Origin: Candidatus Flemingiibacterium merdigallinarum
Lineage (GTDB): Bacteria; Bacillota; Clostridia; Oscillospirales; CAG-272
Assembly (NCBI GenBank): GCA_904386005.1
Contig: CAJFKR010000017.1
Coordinates: 1 to 38,233 of the forward strand
Direction: 5' to 3'
DNA length: 38,233 nucleotides
This document shows, in pieces, positions 15,520-24,155 of the stretch (the stretch's first letter is position 1; every line of letters starts with the position of its first letter). Both the position numbers and the translations under genes were made by a program. The notes under the pieces are model-generated. The model was given only the letters and a program-made list of their open reading frames with translations, was not told the DNA's origin and did not search any database.

Positions 15520-17823
15520 ATGAAAACCCGACTGCTGGCATTGACAGCCGCGGTTATGCTGACTTTCGGCATACTTTCGGGCTGCGGCGAGGTTACCGAG
15601 GAGCCGGTGCGCGAGAAGCTCGAGCACGTATGGCGGTCGACCGAAATCGAGCTTCGCGAAGACGTTTCTATTAGCTCGTTCGCGATGGCGGGCGACAATG
15701 TGCTGATGCAGGCGAGCCGCTACGACGAGGACGCGGAAGAGATGATATACTCGGTCATTGCGCTCGACCCCGAAACGCTCGAGATGAGCGAGCAGCCGCT
15801 CGAAATTGAATCCCAGGATACGAGTATGCGGAGTTTTGCCGCGATGTCGGACGGCAGTTTGCTGCTCCTAATGCAAAGCTACGACATGGAGAGTCAGCAG
15901 ACGACCTATTCGGTTTGCAAGTCGCAAAACGGCGAGACAAGCGTACTTATCGACGACGTCATCCCGCTGTTTGAAGCCGAGGCGTCCGACCGGTACGGCG
16001 GAGGGATGTATCTGCGCAGTATAGTCGTCGGCGCGAACGACAATATCTACATATCGGCCGACAGCTCGACTATTGTACTTGACAGCAGTCTGAACAAGCT
16101 CTACGAGGTCGAGCATCCGGACGGTCTTGACAGCTGCACCGCGACCGCCGACGGCAGCGTATACCTGAAGTACTACGACTTCGAGGGACCGAGCTTCATG
16201 AAACTGAGCCGTCTCGACGACGCGGCGCGCGGCTTCGGCGAGGATATCACCCTGCCTGATAACAACGCGGTCAACAACGCCGACCTCTACTTTGCCGAAG
16301 GCTACGACGTGTACATCGACACCGACAATTCGGTCTACGGCTACAACGCCGCCGACGGTCAGATGGTCGAGATCTGCAACTGGACGAACTCGAACATAAT
16401 CCGCAGCGATGTGCGCGACGTGTTCATGCTCGACGACAGCCGAATGCTTGTCTCCAATTCAGAGGTCATCGAATCGGACGACCCCGAGGACTGGCACGTC
16501 GAGGAGAGTCTTTTGCTGCTCGAGCGCATACCCGACGAGGAGCTGCCCGAATACTATATAGTCGAGCTCGCGGTCGCGTATATGAATTACGGATTGCAGA
16601 ATCAGATTGTCAAATTCAACCGTCAGAGCGAGGAATACCGCGTGACGCTCGTCGACTGGTCCGAACGGCAGACCGAGGATATGAGCAGCGACGAGCTGCT
16701 GTCGCGCGAAATCGTCGCCGGAAACATACCCGACATGATTATACTGACCAATTTCGGCTCGGAAAAGAACAACTGGGTCGCGCAGGGACTGTTCTGCGAC
16801 CTGTATGAGCTGATGAACAACGACGAGAGCTTTGACGAATCGTCGCTCGACATGGAGGTACTGAAGAAATTCGAGACTGACGGCAAGCTCTATGAAATGG
16901 TGATGTATTACACGCTCGGAACCATATTCGCGAAAGCCGAAAACGTGCCGGGCGACAGCTGGACTATAGCTGAATTTCTCGACTGGGCGGAGGCTCTGCC
17001 CGACGGAGTGATGATCAGCGCCAGCTACTCGACCGCGCTCAACACGATACTCTGGTCGTCGCTCGAGGAATTCGTCGATTTCGAGACCGGCGAGTGCAGC
17101 TTTGACAGCGAACTGTTCGGTCGGGTGCTTGAGTTCGCGAAGAATCAGCAGGACGTCGGCTACTGGCGCGACGTATTCGGCGACGACGCGTCGCAGAGCG
17201 AGCTCTACCGCGACAACAAGATTATGCTGTGCGAGGAAATGAACATACGCGAGACCACATCGATGCTCTCTTCGATGTATACTATGACCGACAATATCGA
17301 CGACATCGTCTTTGTTGGCTACCCGATGTCCGGCGGCAACGGCGCGCTGATATACCCGAGCGACAGCATCGCTATCTGCGACAAGTCGCTTGTCAAGGAC
17401 GGCGCGTGGGAGTTTGTCAAGTATCTGCTGTTTAACGACAGCTACTATAAATACAATATGAGCGGGCTGCCGATATCCACCAAGGCAATGGACAAATACC
17501 GCGAGAGCGAGGTCGGAATGAACTGTGTATTTGAGGAAAACGGTTGGTCGAGCTGGGGCGGCGATATGACCGAGGAGGAGCTCGAGGAGCGGCTGCAATA
17601 CGAGACAGGAACCTATCATAAGGTGACCGAGGCTGACGTCGACCGACTGGTATCTCTCGCCGGCGACGCGCGTCTGCGCGCTACCGCTCACCCGCTCGGT
17701 CAGCAGATAATCGACATCATAAACGAGGAGACCGAGATGTATTTCGCAGGCGAGAAATCGCTCGAGGAGACGCAGCAGGTCATACAGAGCCGCGTCGGAA
17801 TCTACGTGTCCGAGCGGAGCTAA
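15520..17823 (+). CDS. Solute-binding lipoprotein with N-terminal propeller-like half (paralog 3 of 3)
   Basis: A 767-residue third copy. Signal peptide with a consensus lipobox LSGC (Cys about 22), mature start EPVREKLEHVWRSTEIELRED. The propeller-like half includes VLDSSLNKLYEVEHPDGLDS and DNSVYGYNAADG. The solute-binding half begins about residue 342 (IVKFNRQSEEYRVTLVDWSE) and ends TQQVIQSRVGIYVSERS. AAAGGAG precedes the ATG by about ten bases. A strong terminator follows at 17881-17919, marking the end of the 7-kb lipoprotein operon. As for its paralogs, the lack of any importer genes nearby leaves the function open: shared permease elsewhere, or binding/sensing without transport. Confidence 0.82.
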   Translation: MKTRLLALTAAVMLTFGILSGCGEVTEEPVREKLEHVWRSTEIELREDVSISSFAMAGDNVLMQASRYDEDAEEMIYSVIALDPETLEMSEQPLEIESQDTSMRSFAAMSDGSLLLLMQSYDMESQQTTYSVCKSQNGETSVLIDDVIPLFEAEASDRYGGGMYLRSIVVGANDNIYISADSSTIVLDSSLNKLYEVEHPDGLDSCTATADGSVYLKYYDFEGPSFMKLSRLDDAARGFGEDITLPDNNAVNNADLYFAEGYDVYIDTDNSVYGYNAADGQMVEICNWTNSNIIRSDVRDVFMLDDSRMLVSNSEVIESDDPEDWHVEESLLLLERIPDEELPEYYIVELAVAYMNYGLQNQIVKFNRQSEEYRVTLVDWSERQTEDMSSDELLSREIVAGNIPDMIILTNFGSEKNNWVAQGLFCDLYELMNNDESFDESSLDMEVLKKFETDGKLYEMVMYYTLGTIFAKAENVPGDSWTIAEFLDWAEALPDGVMISASYSTALNTILWSSLEEFVDFETGECSFDSELFGRVLEFAKNQQDVGYWRDVFGDDASQSELYRDNKIMLCEEMNIRETTSMLSSMYTMTDNIDDIVFVGYPMSGGNGALIYPSDSIAICDKSLVKDGAWEFVKYLLFNDSYYKYNMSGLPISTKAMDKYRESEVGMNCVFEENGWSSWGGDMTEEELEERLQYETGTYHKVTEADVDRLVSLAGDARLRATAHPLGQQIIDIINEETEMYFAGEKSLEETQQVIQSRVGIYVSERS

Positions 17824-17880
17824 AATTTACAATTCCGAAAAAGAGAAGTATTCTCTTTAATAGTTAAACGCAGTCATAAA

Positions 17881-17919
17881 CGCTCCTGCGGCAATATTGC
17901 CGTAGGGGCGTGCTTTTTT
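17881..17919 (+). terminator. Terminator of the tandem lipoprotein operon
   Basis: A 14-bp stem (17881-17894 with 17897-17910, two G-T pairs, centre GCAATATTGC) followed by GC and TTTTTT. The rest of the 322-bp intergenic region is AT-rich and holds only the promoter at 18060-18088. Confidence 0.9.
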
Positions 17920-18059
17920 ATTTGGCTGCCTCTATTACAAATTTAATTCATTGATACATGACCGAAAATATCCTGTAAAGGGAATGATGAAAGTTTTATT
18001 GCATATGAAACTAATTACGAAATTAACGCAAATTGCTGAAAATAAAGCTCAAATTTTCA

Positions 18060-18088
18060 TTGACTTTTAATTTTCGGTATGCTATAAT
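18060..18088 (+). promoter_or_regulatory. Strong sigma-A promoter of the fourth solute-binding lipoprotein gene
   Basis: TTGACT (18060-18065), 17 bp, TATAAT (18083-18088) with an extended -10 TGC just before it. Confidence 0.85.
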
Positions 18089-18145
18089 AAAATTACACTA
18101 AATCTACACAAAAACACAGTTAAAGAAGAAAGGATTGGTCATATT

Positions 18146-19597
18146 ATGAAATATAGGCGTTTATCGACGCTGCTTCTCGCGTTTTTAACAATTTGTTCTA
18201 CCGCCTGCGGCAGTGTCAGCACTGAGGAAGATATCACCGGAACGACGACAACTGACACCACAAGCGGTGGAGATACCACGGTGACAGACGAGCTTGCTCC
18301 GCCCGAGCTTCCGGAGGAAGACTACGACGGCTATGAATTCAGGATATTGACCCGTATCGAGGGTTGGAGAGTATACAACAACGAAAATCTCGTCGTAGAA
18401 GAGGAGAACGGAGAGATTCTGAACGATGCGATCTACACCCGAAATATCAAGATAGAAGATCGGTTCAATATAAACCTGACTCAGATAACGACGACCGATG
18501 ACATCAACAATGAGGTGAAGCAGGTCGTCATGGCGGGCGACGACGCGTACGACCTTGTAGCCGCCACCTACCAAATGACAATCGGTACTGAATATCTTGT
18601 CGATTACATGACGCTCGATTATATCAATCTCGACAAGCCGTGGTGGAACCATAACTACATAGAAGCGAATTCGGTCAATGGCAAATTGTGCAGCGCGGTG
18701 AACAGTATTATGATAACACATATGGACAGTGTTCTCGGTATGTTCTACAACAAGCAGCTCGCTGAGGAAAATCAGCTGCCCGACCTATATGAGCTTGTGC
18801 GGAGCGGCGACTGGACGCTCGGCAAGTTCTTCGAAATCACAAAGGATGTTTCCCGCGATATCAACGGAGACAGTGTATTTGACGACAACGACCTGTATTC
18901 GTTCGTCGGACTCGACGGTATACTGCGTCTCGGTTCGGGCGTAAAGCTTGAATATGCGGTGAAGGATGAAAATGATTATCCGACCTTGAACCTTGAGGAT
19001 GAAAAGCTGCTGTTGGACATCGATCAGCTTCGGAATTACGCACAGCTTTACACAAACGATATCTATGACCCGCGCACTGACAAGAACTCGGGCGGTGACG
19101 GTGACAAAGCGGTATTCCGTATGTTCACCAACGATCAGGCGATGTTTTTGGTACACGGGGTCGGTTCGGCACAGATGTTCCGCGATATGAAGAGCAATTT
19201 CGGAGTGATTCCGACGCCTAAGCTTGATGAGAGTCAGGAGAACTATTTCATATCGCCGGATATAACCAAAAGGCTCATAATCCCGGTGACCGCGTCTGAC
19301 ATCGACCGTACATCGATTATAATCGAAGCGCTCGCGTACGAGGGATACACCTACCTGCGCCCGCTCTATTATGAGACAATGCTCCAGTCGAAGTATCTGC
19401 GCGATGAGGAGTCGATAGAAATGCTCGACGAGTATATCTATACCAACATCGGATTCAATGTGAATACCGGTTCGACCAAGCTGACCGAGGTTGTGAATTC
19501 GGTTATCAAGGGCAGCAGTGAAGCCGCGTCGACATTCGCGTCAAACAAAAGCACGATACAGTCTGAGCTTGATAAATACATCGAGCTTTATGAGTAA
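18146..19597 (+). CDS. ABC solute-binding lipoprotein, family 1
   Basis: A 483-residue lipoprotein: signal peptide with lipobox STAC (Cys21), a Thr/Gly/Asp-rich mature linker (about 22-55), then a family 1 solute-binding fold (YEFRILTR, IEDRFNINLTQI, VMAGDDAYDLVAATYQM, GMFYNKQLAEENQLPDLYELVRSGDWTLGKF in the sugar-binding-protein style). It is not a close paralog of the three preceding lipoproteins and lacks the propeller-like half. The ribosome binding site AAAGGA is followed by TGGTCATATT, a leader shared with two other genes in the window. No importer components are adjacent. A carbohydrate ligand is likely from the family but not shown. Confidence 0.85.
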   Translation: MKYRRLSTLLLAFLTICSTACGSVSTEEDITGTTTTDTTSGGDTTVTDELAPPELPEEDYDGYEFRILTRIEGWRVYNNENLVVEEENGEILNDAIYTRNIKIEDRFNINLTQITTTDDINNEVKQVVMAGDDAYDLVAATYQMTIGTEYLVDYMTLDYINLDKPWWNHNYIEANSVNGKLCSAVNSIMITHMDSVLGMFYNKQLAEENQLPDLYELVRSGDWTLGKFFEITKDVSRDINGDSVFDDNDLYSFVGLDGILRLGSGVKLEYAVKDENDYPTLNLEDEKLLLDIDQLRNYAQLYTNDIYDPRTDKNSGGDGDKAVFRMFTNDQAMFLVHGVGSAQMFRDMKSNFGVIPTPKLDESQENYFISPDITKRLIIPVTASDIDRTSIIIEALAYEGYTYLRPLYYETMLQSKYLRDEESIEMLDEYIYTNIGFNVNTGSTKLTEVVNSVIKGSSEAASTFASNKSTIQSELDKYIELYE

Positions 19598-19698
19598 TAT
19601 GTAACCGCACCGCGCAAATCGGCATATAATATCAGTAATTACCGGAAAGGCTCATGAATTTGCGTTCTGGTCAAAATACGATATTAGGTGGTGCCGCA

Positions 19699-20274
19699 AT
19701 GTCACAAGTCAAGCCATACGATCGCGAGCGGGCGATTGAATACGCGCGGAGGTGGGCCTTTTCACGGAATCCACTGTTCGCCGATTTCACAGGTAGGGGA
19801 GGGAACTGCACCAATTTCATCTCGCAGTGCCTGCTTGCCGGGACCTGCCAGATGAACTTCACTCCCGATTTCGGGTGGTATTACATATCCGAATCCGACC
19901 GAGCGGCGGCTTGGACCGGAGTCGAATTCTTCTACAACTTCATCATATCCAACGCCGACCCGGAAAATCCGGTCGGAGAGGGACTCGGACCGTTCGGACG
20001 CGAGGTGCCGCGCTCCGAGGTGGAGCCGGGCGACGTGATACAATTAGGCCGGCGGGACGGCGACTTCTACCACACGCTGCTTGTCGTGAGGCGCACGCTG
20101 TTCGGCATACGAGTCGCGGCGCAGAGTGACGACGCGTTCAACCGCTCGCTGTCCACATACAGCTTCAGCCGCATTAGGTATATACACATCGACGGATACC
20201 GAAGCGACGAGCGCTATGTTTCAAGCTGCTTCGACGAACTCATCGCGGGAGAATCGCTGGGGATCGGTGAATAG
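19699..20274 (+). CDS. Amidase-domain (PF12671-like) putative cysteine hydrolase
   Basis: A 191-residue protein consisting of one Amidase_6-like domain of papain/NlpC type. Residues YDRERAIEYARRWAFSRNP (7-25) and GGNCTNFISQCL (34-45) are the family hallmark; Cys37 is the likely nucleophile and His125 in FYHTLLVV the likely base. GWYY (59-62) and the central Trp are also typical. No signal peptide or membrane segment is visible, so it is probably cytoplasmic or released during sporulation. I chose ATG 19699, with AGGTGG seven bases upstream; the in-frame ATG at 19654 would add 15 residues before the conserved domain. Substrate unknown, perhaps a peptide or peptidoglycan amide bond. Confidence 0.8.
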   Translation: MSQVKPYDRERAIEYARRWAFSRNPLFADFTGRGGNCTNFISQCLLAGTCQMNFTPDFGWYYISESDRAAAWTGVEFFYNFIISNADPENPVGEGLGPFGREVPRSEVEPGDVIQLGRRDGDFYHTLLVVRRTLFGIRVAAQSDDAFNRSLSTYSFSRIRYIHIDGYRSDERYVSSCFDELIAGESLGIGE

Positions 20275-20419
20275 TATTAGCGCTGTATAATTCAGGAGCT
20301 TACTTTATATTCACGCGGTACGTATACGTTCGCACACGAAAAAAATTCGATATTACCGCACTCGAGCTTATCGAGCCTCAGCTTTCACTACTTTCTATCT
20401 ACACAAAATCTGCAGGTTG

Positions 20420-20453
20420 GCGGCCGCATTTATTGCGGTCGCGTTTATATTTT
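20420..20453 (+). terminator. Terminator downstream of the amidase gene
   Basis: A 9-bp stem GCGGCCGCA (20420-20428) with 20434-20442, one G-T pair, loop TTTAT, followed by GTTTATATTTT. In the surrounding 424-bp gap (20275-20698) I see nothing else except the coaW promoter. Confidence 0.75.
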
Positions 20454-20590
20454 ATAATAAAATTGACCGTGGGCGAATTATTCCGACATTTCTCATATAC
20501 CGCTGATAACTTCTCACATTCAGCTCTCTCACCGCTTCATTGTTCTATCTATATACAGCCGCGTTTTTATAAAATTGTCTATTATGACGG

Positions 20591-20619
20591 TTGCAATAGA
20601 CTGAAAAAGAGTGTATAAT
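20591..20619 (+). promoter_or_regulatory. Sigma-A promoter of coaW
   Basis: TTGCAA (20591-20596), 17 bp, TATAAT (20614-20619), about 80 bp upstream of the coaW start. Confidence 0.8.
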
Positions 20620-20698
20620 TATCCATATGATACTGTGTTGCTCCCGACCGGTTTCGGCAGGACGACACAAAACAGTACCTGCAACAGGAGTAAATGTG

Positions 20699-21529
20699 AT
20701 GAGTGTAGTCATAGGAATAGACGTCGGCGGGAGCACGACGAAAATCGTCGGCTTCGATTGCTCGAACGGCGATATGCGGCTGATAAATCCGCTGTTCGTG
20801 CGCGCCACCGACCCGACGACCGCGCTGTACGGCGCGTTCGGTAAATTCACCGATATCAACGGAATTGAGCTTGACGATATAAATATTGTCAAAGTCACCG
20901 GAGTCGGCTCGTCAAATATAACGAAACCAATATACGGACTAAAATGCGAGCACGTCTCCGAATTCGAATGCATCGGACTCGGCGGGCTATATCTGTCGGG
21001 GCTCGACGAGGCGATTATTGTAAGTCTCGGCACCGGTACCGCGCTGATTCACGCGAAGAAGGGCAGCGAGGTCGAATATCTCGGCGGCACCGGAGTCGGA
21101 GGCGGCACGCTCGTCGGGCTGTCGAAACGTATGCTCGGCATGGACGATATACAGCATATTCAAGCGCTCGCGGACGACGGCGACCTCGACAAGATCGACT
21201 GGCGGATCGGCAATATATCAAAGCGCGACATCCTGCCCGGCGCGCCGGACAAGATGACCGCGTCTAATTTCGGCAATATCAGCGATATCGCGACCAAGTC
21301 TGACATCGCGCTCGGAATCATCAATATGGTGTTCGAGACTATCGCTATGGTCGCTATGTTCGCGGCGCGGAATTACAAGCTGTCGGACATCGTGCTGACC
21401 GGCAATCTGACAACATTGAGAAAAGCTCCCGAAATTTTCGCGAGCCTTAATACGATGTTCAACCTAAACTTCATTATACCAAATAACGCGCAGTTTGGCA
21501 CGGTTATCGGAGCGGCGCTGACAAAATGA
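20699..21529 (+). CDS. coaW: Type II pantothenate kinase
   Basis: A 276-residue kinase for the first step of coenzyme A synthesis, ATP-dependent phosphorylation of pantothenate. The actin-like ATPase fold shows VVIGIDVGGSTTKIVGFD (phosphate 1 loop, about 3-20), VTGVGSS, and IIVSLGTGTALIHA followed by EYLGGTGVGGGTLVGLSKRML, the type II signature. Length fits CoaW (about 265-280). Type II kinases resist feedback by CoA. ATG 20699 has AGGAG eight bases upstream; the frame stays open for 24 codons upstream without a ribosome binding site. Its stop overlaps the start of the HAD phosphatase gene by four bases (ATGA), so the two are translationally coupled. Confidence 0.9.
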   Translation: MSVVIGIDVGGSTTKIVGFDCSNGDMRLINPLFVRATDPTTALYGAFGKFTDINGIELDDINIVKVTGVGSSNITKPIYGLKCEHVSEFECIGLGGLYLSGLDEAIIVSLGTGTALIHAKKGSEVEYLGGTGVGGGTLVGLSKRMLGMDDIQHIQALADDGDLDKIDWRIGNISKRDILPGAPDKMTASNFGNISDIATKSDIALGIINMVFETIAMVAMFAARNYKLSDIVLTGNLTTLRKAPEIFASLNTMFNLNFIIPNNAQFGTVIGAALTK

Positions 21530-22320
21530 ACGAAATTATTAAAAATAAAAAGCTGTATATCTTCGACATGGACGGCACAATCTACCTCGGCGATCAGGTG
21601 TTCGAATGCGCGGTGAAGCTGATAAGCTGGCTGCGCAACAACGGTCGTCGGGTCATGTTCTTCACGAACAACGCGTCGCACACGCCCGACTTCTACATCG
21701 CAAAATTGAATCGACTCGGCTTCGGCGCGACACGCGACGAAATCATGACGTCGGGCGACGTGACAATCGAATTCCTACGAGCTCACCGCGAAAATAAGAG
21801 CGTATATCTCGTAGGCACCCCCGAGCTCGAATCGCAGTTCATCGAATCGGGAATCAAGCTTACAAATAACGACGACATACAACCGGACATCGTGATAACC
21901 AGCTTTGATACGACCTTGACATATGAAAAGCTCGAACGCGCCTGCCGGTATATACGGAATGGAGCCGAATATCTTTCGACTCACCCCGACCTCAACTGCC
22001 CGACCGAGCACGGTTCGGTGCCGGACAGCGGCGCGCTGATCGCGTTTGTGACCGCTTCGACTGGGGCGGTTCCGGAGGTGTTCGGCAAGCCGAACGAAAT
22101 GGTGGTGCGCATGATCGGCGAGGTGACCGGTATCGACCGCGCGGATATGTGCGTGTTCGGCGACCGGCTTTATACCGACGTCGCGCTCGGGCAGAAAAAC
22201 GGCGTGACCTCGGTGCTCGTTCTGTCGGGTGAGACAAGCGCCGACGACGTGCTGCGCGCCGATGAACGCGACCGTCCCGATTTTATTTACGACGACCTTG
22301 GCGGCGTGTTAGACGGCTGA
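21526..22320 (+). CDS. HAD-IIA (NagD-like) phosphatase
   Basis: A 264-residue HAD-superfamily hydrolase, subfamily IIA. Motif I is FDMDGT (Asp14 nucleophile, Asp16), motif II FTNNAS, motif III the Lys of GKPNEM, motif IV GDRLYTD. The C2-type cap sits between motifs II and III. Such enzymes dephosphorylate sugar phosphates, nucleotides or p-nitrophenyl phosphate. Four-base overlap with coaW ties its expression to pantothenate phosphorylation, which hints at a role in controlling or repairing phosphopantothenate or phosphopantetheine pools (inference). Its last 34 bases overlap the 3' end of the opposite-strand gene 22287-22595. Confidence 0.88.
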   Translation: MNEIIKNKKLYIFDMDGTIYLGDQVFECAVKLISWLRNNGRRVMFFTNNASHTPDFYIAKLNRLGFGATRDEIMTSGDVTIEFLRAHRENKSVYLVGTPELESQFIESGIKLTNNDDIQPDIVITSFDTTLTYEKLERACRYIRNGAEYLSTHPDLNCPTEHGSVPDSGALIAFVTASTGAVPEVFGKPNEMVVRMIGEVTGIDRADMCVFGDRLYTDVALGQKNGVTSVLVLSGETSADDVLRADERDRPDFIYDDLGGVLDG

Positions 22321-22595
22321 AGCACGGTATTCACAGCCCCCTTTGCGAGGTCGTATATAGACGCAAACAGCTCCTCGAGCTTGTCACGCGTAAACCAGTC
22401 GCCGTCAATACGATAGGTTTTGCCGAGCACCCGCAGCGCGTAGTCGCCGGGGTATTCGTGTACCAGCGCGACAATCTCGCTGTCCTCGCCGTCAGAGCCG
22501 ATGCCGGCGGTTATAGCCGAATACGCACATAGCAGCACCGCGGCGGTGATTATGAATCCTGTGAATCGGATAAACAGTTTTACAAGCAGCCTCAT
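22287..22595 (-). CDS. Small membrane-anchored protein of unknown function
   Basis: A 102-residue protein I do not recognise. Residues about 5-30 form one hydrophobic helix after a basic start (MRLLVKLFIRF); the rest is a soluble domain containing VHEYPGDYALRVLGKTYRIDGDWFTR and an amphipathic helix. Codon usage resembles neighbouring genes. It follows spoIIP on the same strand after a 160-bp gap, so a sporulation link is possible but unproved. The nearest purine-rich site, GGGAG, is 13 bases before the ATG and lies inside a six-bp hairpin (22608-22622), so translation may be weak or controlled. The gene overlaps the convergent HAD gene by 34 bases. Confidence 0.6.
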   Translation of the reverse strand: MRLLVKLFIRFTGFIITAAVLLCAYSAITAGIGSDGEDSEIVALVHEYPGDYALRVLGKTYRIDGDWFTRDKLEELFASIYDLAKGAVNTVLQPSNTPPRSS

Positions 22596-22637
22596 TTTTT
22601 ATACATCGCTCCCGACGGGAGCCCTCCTCGCCGATTG

Positions 22638-22670
22638 CCCGCCCGCGTGTACGCGGGCGGGTTTCTCTTT
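22638..22670 (+). terminator. Strong hairpin downstream of the HAD gene, T-rich on the plus strand
   Basis: A 10-bp GC stem (22638-22647 with 22652-22661, CCCGCCCGCG) followed by TTTCTCTTT. The T-tract points to termination of the coaW transcript, which would run antisense through the whole 22287-22595 gene. A second, competing 7-bp hairpin (GGGTTTC 22659-22665 with GAAACCC 22673-22679) overlaps the right arm. Confidence 0.65.
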
Positions 22671-22754
22671 AGGAAACCCCGAAAATGCCTTCAATCTGTG
22701 GGCAAGGTGAATTATTCCGCTGGAATAGTTTGGCTTATCCTCAAAATCGGATTT

Positions 22755-23981
22755 TCAGAAGTTGCCTTTGATCATATCGATAATCGAATATGTAAGCAGC
22801 TCGGCGGCATATTTGGCTTCGGAGAGAGTGTTGCCCGATGAACCGATTTCAATGAGCAGCGAGCCGGGCGTGAACTGCTCGTTGAACGACGCGCCGCGTA
22901 TGTTTATCGGCCGCGCGAAATTTGCGTAGCTATGTGTCAGCTTATTCTGCAAATTGACCGCGACGGTCATATTCTCGTTCCAGTCGGGATGATCCGCTCC
23001 CTTTTCATTCGTGCCCACAAGGAGCATGACCTGCGCGGCGACCTTGCCGTCGATGAGGCTGACCGGCTTCACAATGTCGCCTCCGGTGCGGATTATCGCG
23101 TCGCGGTGGACGTCGAATACATACTGTATCGACGGGTACTGGCGCAGGTATTTCTGTATAGTGTCGGCGGCGTAGTTGTAAGAGTTTGTATATGATTCGA
23201 GGTCGTGCATGATTTCGCAGTGTATCGTGGGAATCCCCGCTTCGTTCAGAATGTCGGCCATAACGCTTCCGACCGCGACGATGTTCTCGTTGATATCGGT
23301 GCTGCGCTGCGTGCTCTCGGGCAGATGGCTGACCGCGCCCTCGGGCGCGAAGGCTTCGGTGCCGTGCGTGTGTATTATCAGCACGAGCGGTTCATCAGGG
23401 TCTATGTCGCATGAAATCGGATATGTATCGTCGAGATATTCATACGGGTCAATCGAAATCGACGTTGTGTTTGACAAAAGTAACTCTCCCGGGGCGGGAT
23501 TCTGGCTTAAATCATAGGGCAGCAGCGCGAGCTGACCGTCGGGCAGGAGCGAATAGTCGTATTCGTATATATCTGTATTTTCCGGTATTCTAACATCGTC
23601 AGATGAATCAGGCTCGTCTATCGGTGACTCGGGAGTCTCGCCCTCGGTTTCGGGCGACGCGGACGGGGTGGGCAGCTCAGTTCTGCCGGTGTTCTCCTCG
23701 CCGAGGTCGAAGTAGAGCGCGTCGCTTCCGAAAAAGGCCTGCGACAATAGGTACTGACCGATGTCGTCCGAGTCGGGCAGCGACTGCTCGTCCGGATAGG
23801 AAAAGCAGACCCGCGCGGTCGCGGTCGGCGACCACGCCGCGGCGGCGTCGCTGATGAATCGGGTGAGCGCGAGCGTGAATGTGAGTCCGCCGCAGATAGT
23901 CAGCGCGGCCGAGCCTACCCTATACAGCCGACCGCGCGGTTTGTGACGAATGACATCGGTTCGCGATATATCATTATACAT
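22755..23981 (-). CDS. spoIIP: Stage II sporulation protein P (peptidoglycan hydrolase)
   Basis: A 408-residue SpoIIP, the amidase/endopeptidase that with SpoIID and SpoIIM degrades septal peptidoglycan during engulfment. A membrane helix (about 25-45) precedes a Pro/Glu/Ser-rich linker and the catalytic domain with HTHGTEAF (about 203-210), DVHRDA (about 290) and EIGSSGNTLSEA (about 377-388), the zinc-binding amidase set. I chose ATG 23981; extension to an upstream TTG (24005) runs into a hairpin and lacks support. In Bacillus spoIIP is made in the mother cell and lies next to gpr, and the order gpr-spoIIP is the same here. A 364-bp gap with hairpins separates them, so separate expression is likely. 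Confidence 0.92.
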   Translation of the reverse strand: MYNDISRTDVIRHKPRGRLYRVGSAALTICGGLTFTLALTRFISDAAAAWSPTATARVCFSYPDEQSLPDSDDIGQYLLSQAFFGSDALYFDLGEENTGRTELPTPSASPETEGETPESPIDEPDSSDDVRIPENTDIYEYDYSLLPDGQLALLPYDLSQNPAPGELLLSNTTSISIDPYEYLDDTYPISCDIDPDEPLVLIIHTHGTEAFAPEGAVSHLPESTQRSTDINENIVAVGSVMADILNEAGIPTIHCEIMHDLESYTNSYNYAADTIQKYLRQYPSIQYVFDVHRDAIIRTGGDIVKPVSLIDGKVAAQVMLLVGTNEKGADHPDWNENMTVAVNLQNKLTHSYANFARPINIRGASFNEQFTPGSLLIEIGSSGNTLSEAKYAAELLTYSIIDMIKGNF

Positions 23982-24047
23982 ATAAACTGCCTGAACCCGC
24001 CGCAAAGCGAAGCGGGCTTCCTTTCATGATTGCTTTTTTTATGGTTC

Positions 24048-24155
24048 ATTTGTATGCCGGTAATCGAACCGACAGGTTTCATGCGATTTACCTCTGCTGC
24101 TTTGTAAGTTTATTATATTCAGAAAAGCTGAGCAATATTACGGTCAAGTACAAAT
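24048..24155 (-). other. Intergenic element with tRNA-like T-arm and 7-bp terminal inverted repeats
   Basis: On the minus strand a TTCGATT-containing stem-loop (24055-24074, six-bp stem with one G-T pair, eight-base loop) is followed by TACAAAT, whose complement ATTTGTA lies at 24149-24155. Acceptor- and T-arm-like parts are present but no D-arm or anticodon arm is convincing, so I do not call a tRNA. Confidence 0.3.

Noticed and set aside
23982-24005. TTG start for spoIIP at 24005
   Set aside because: It lies in a GC hairpin (CCCGC/GCGGG), has no ribosome binding site and adds residues not needed by the family.
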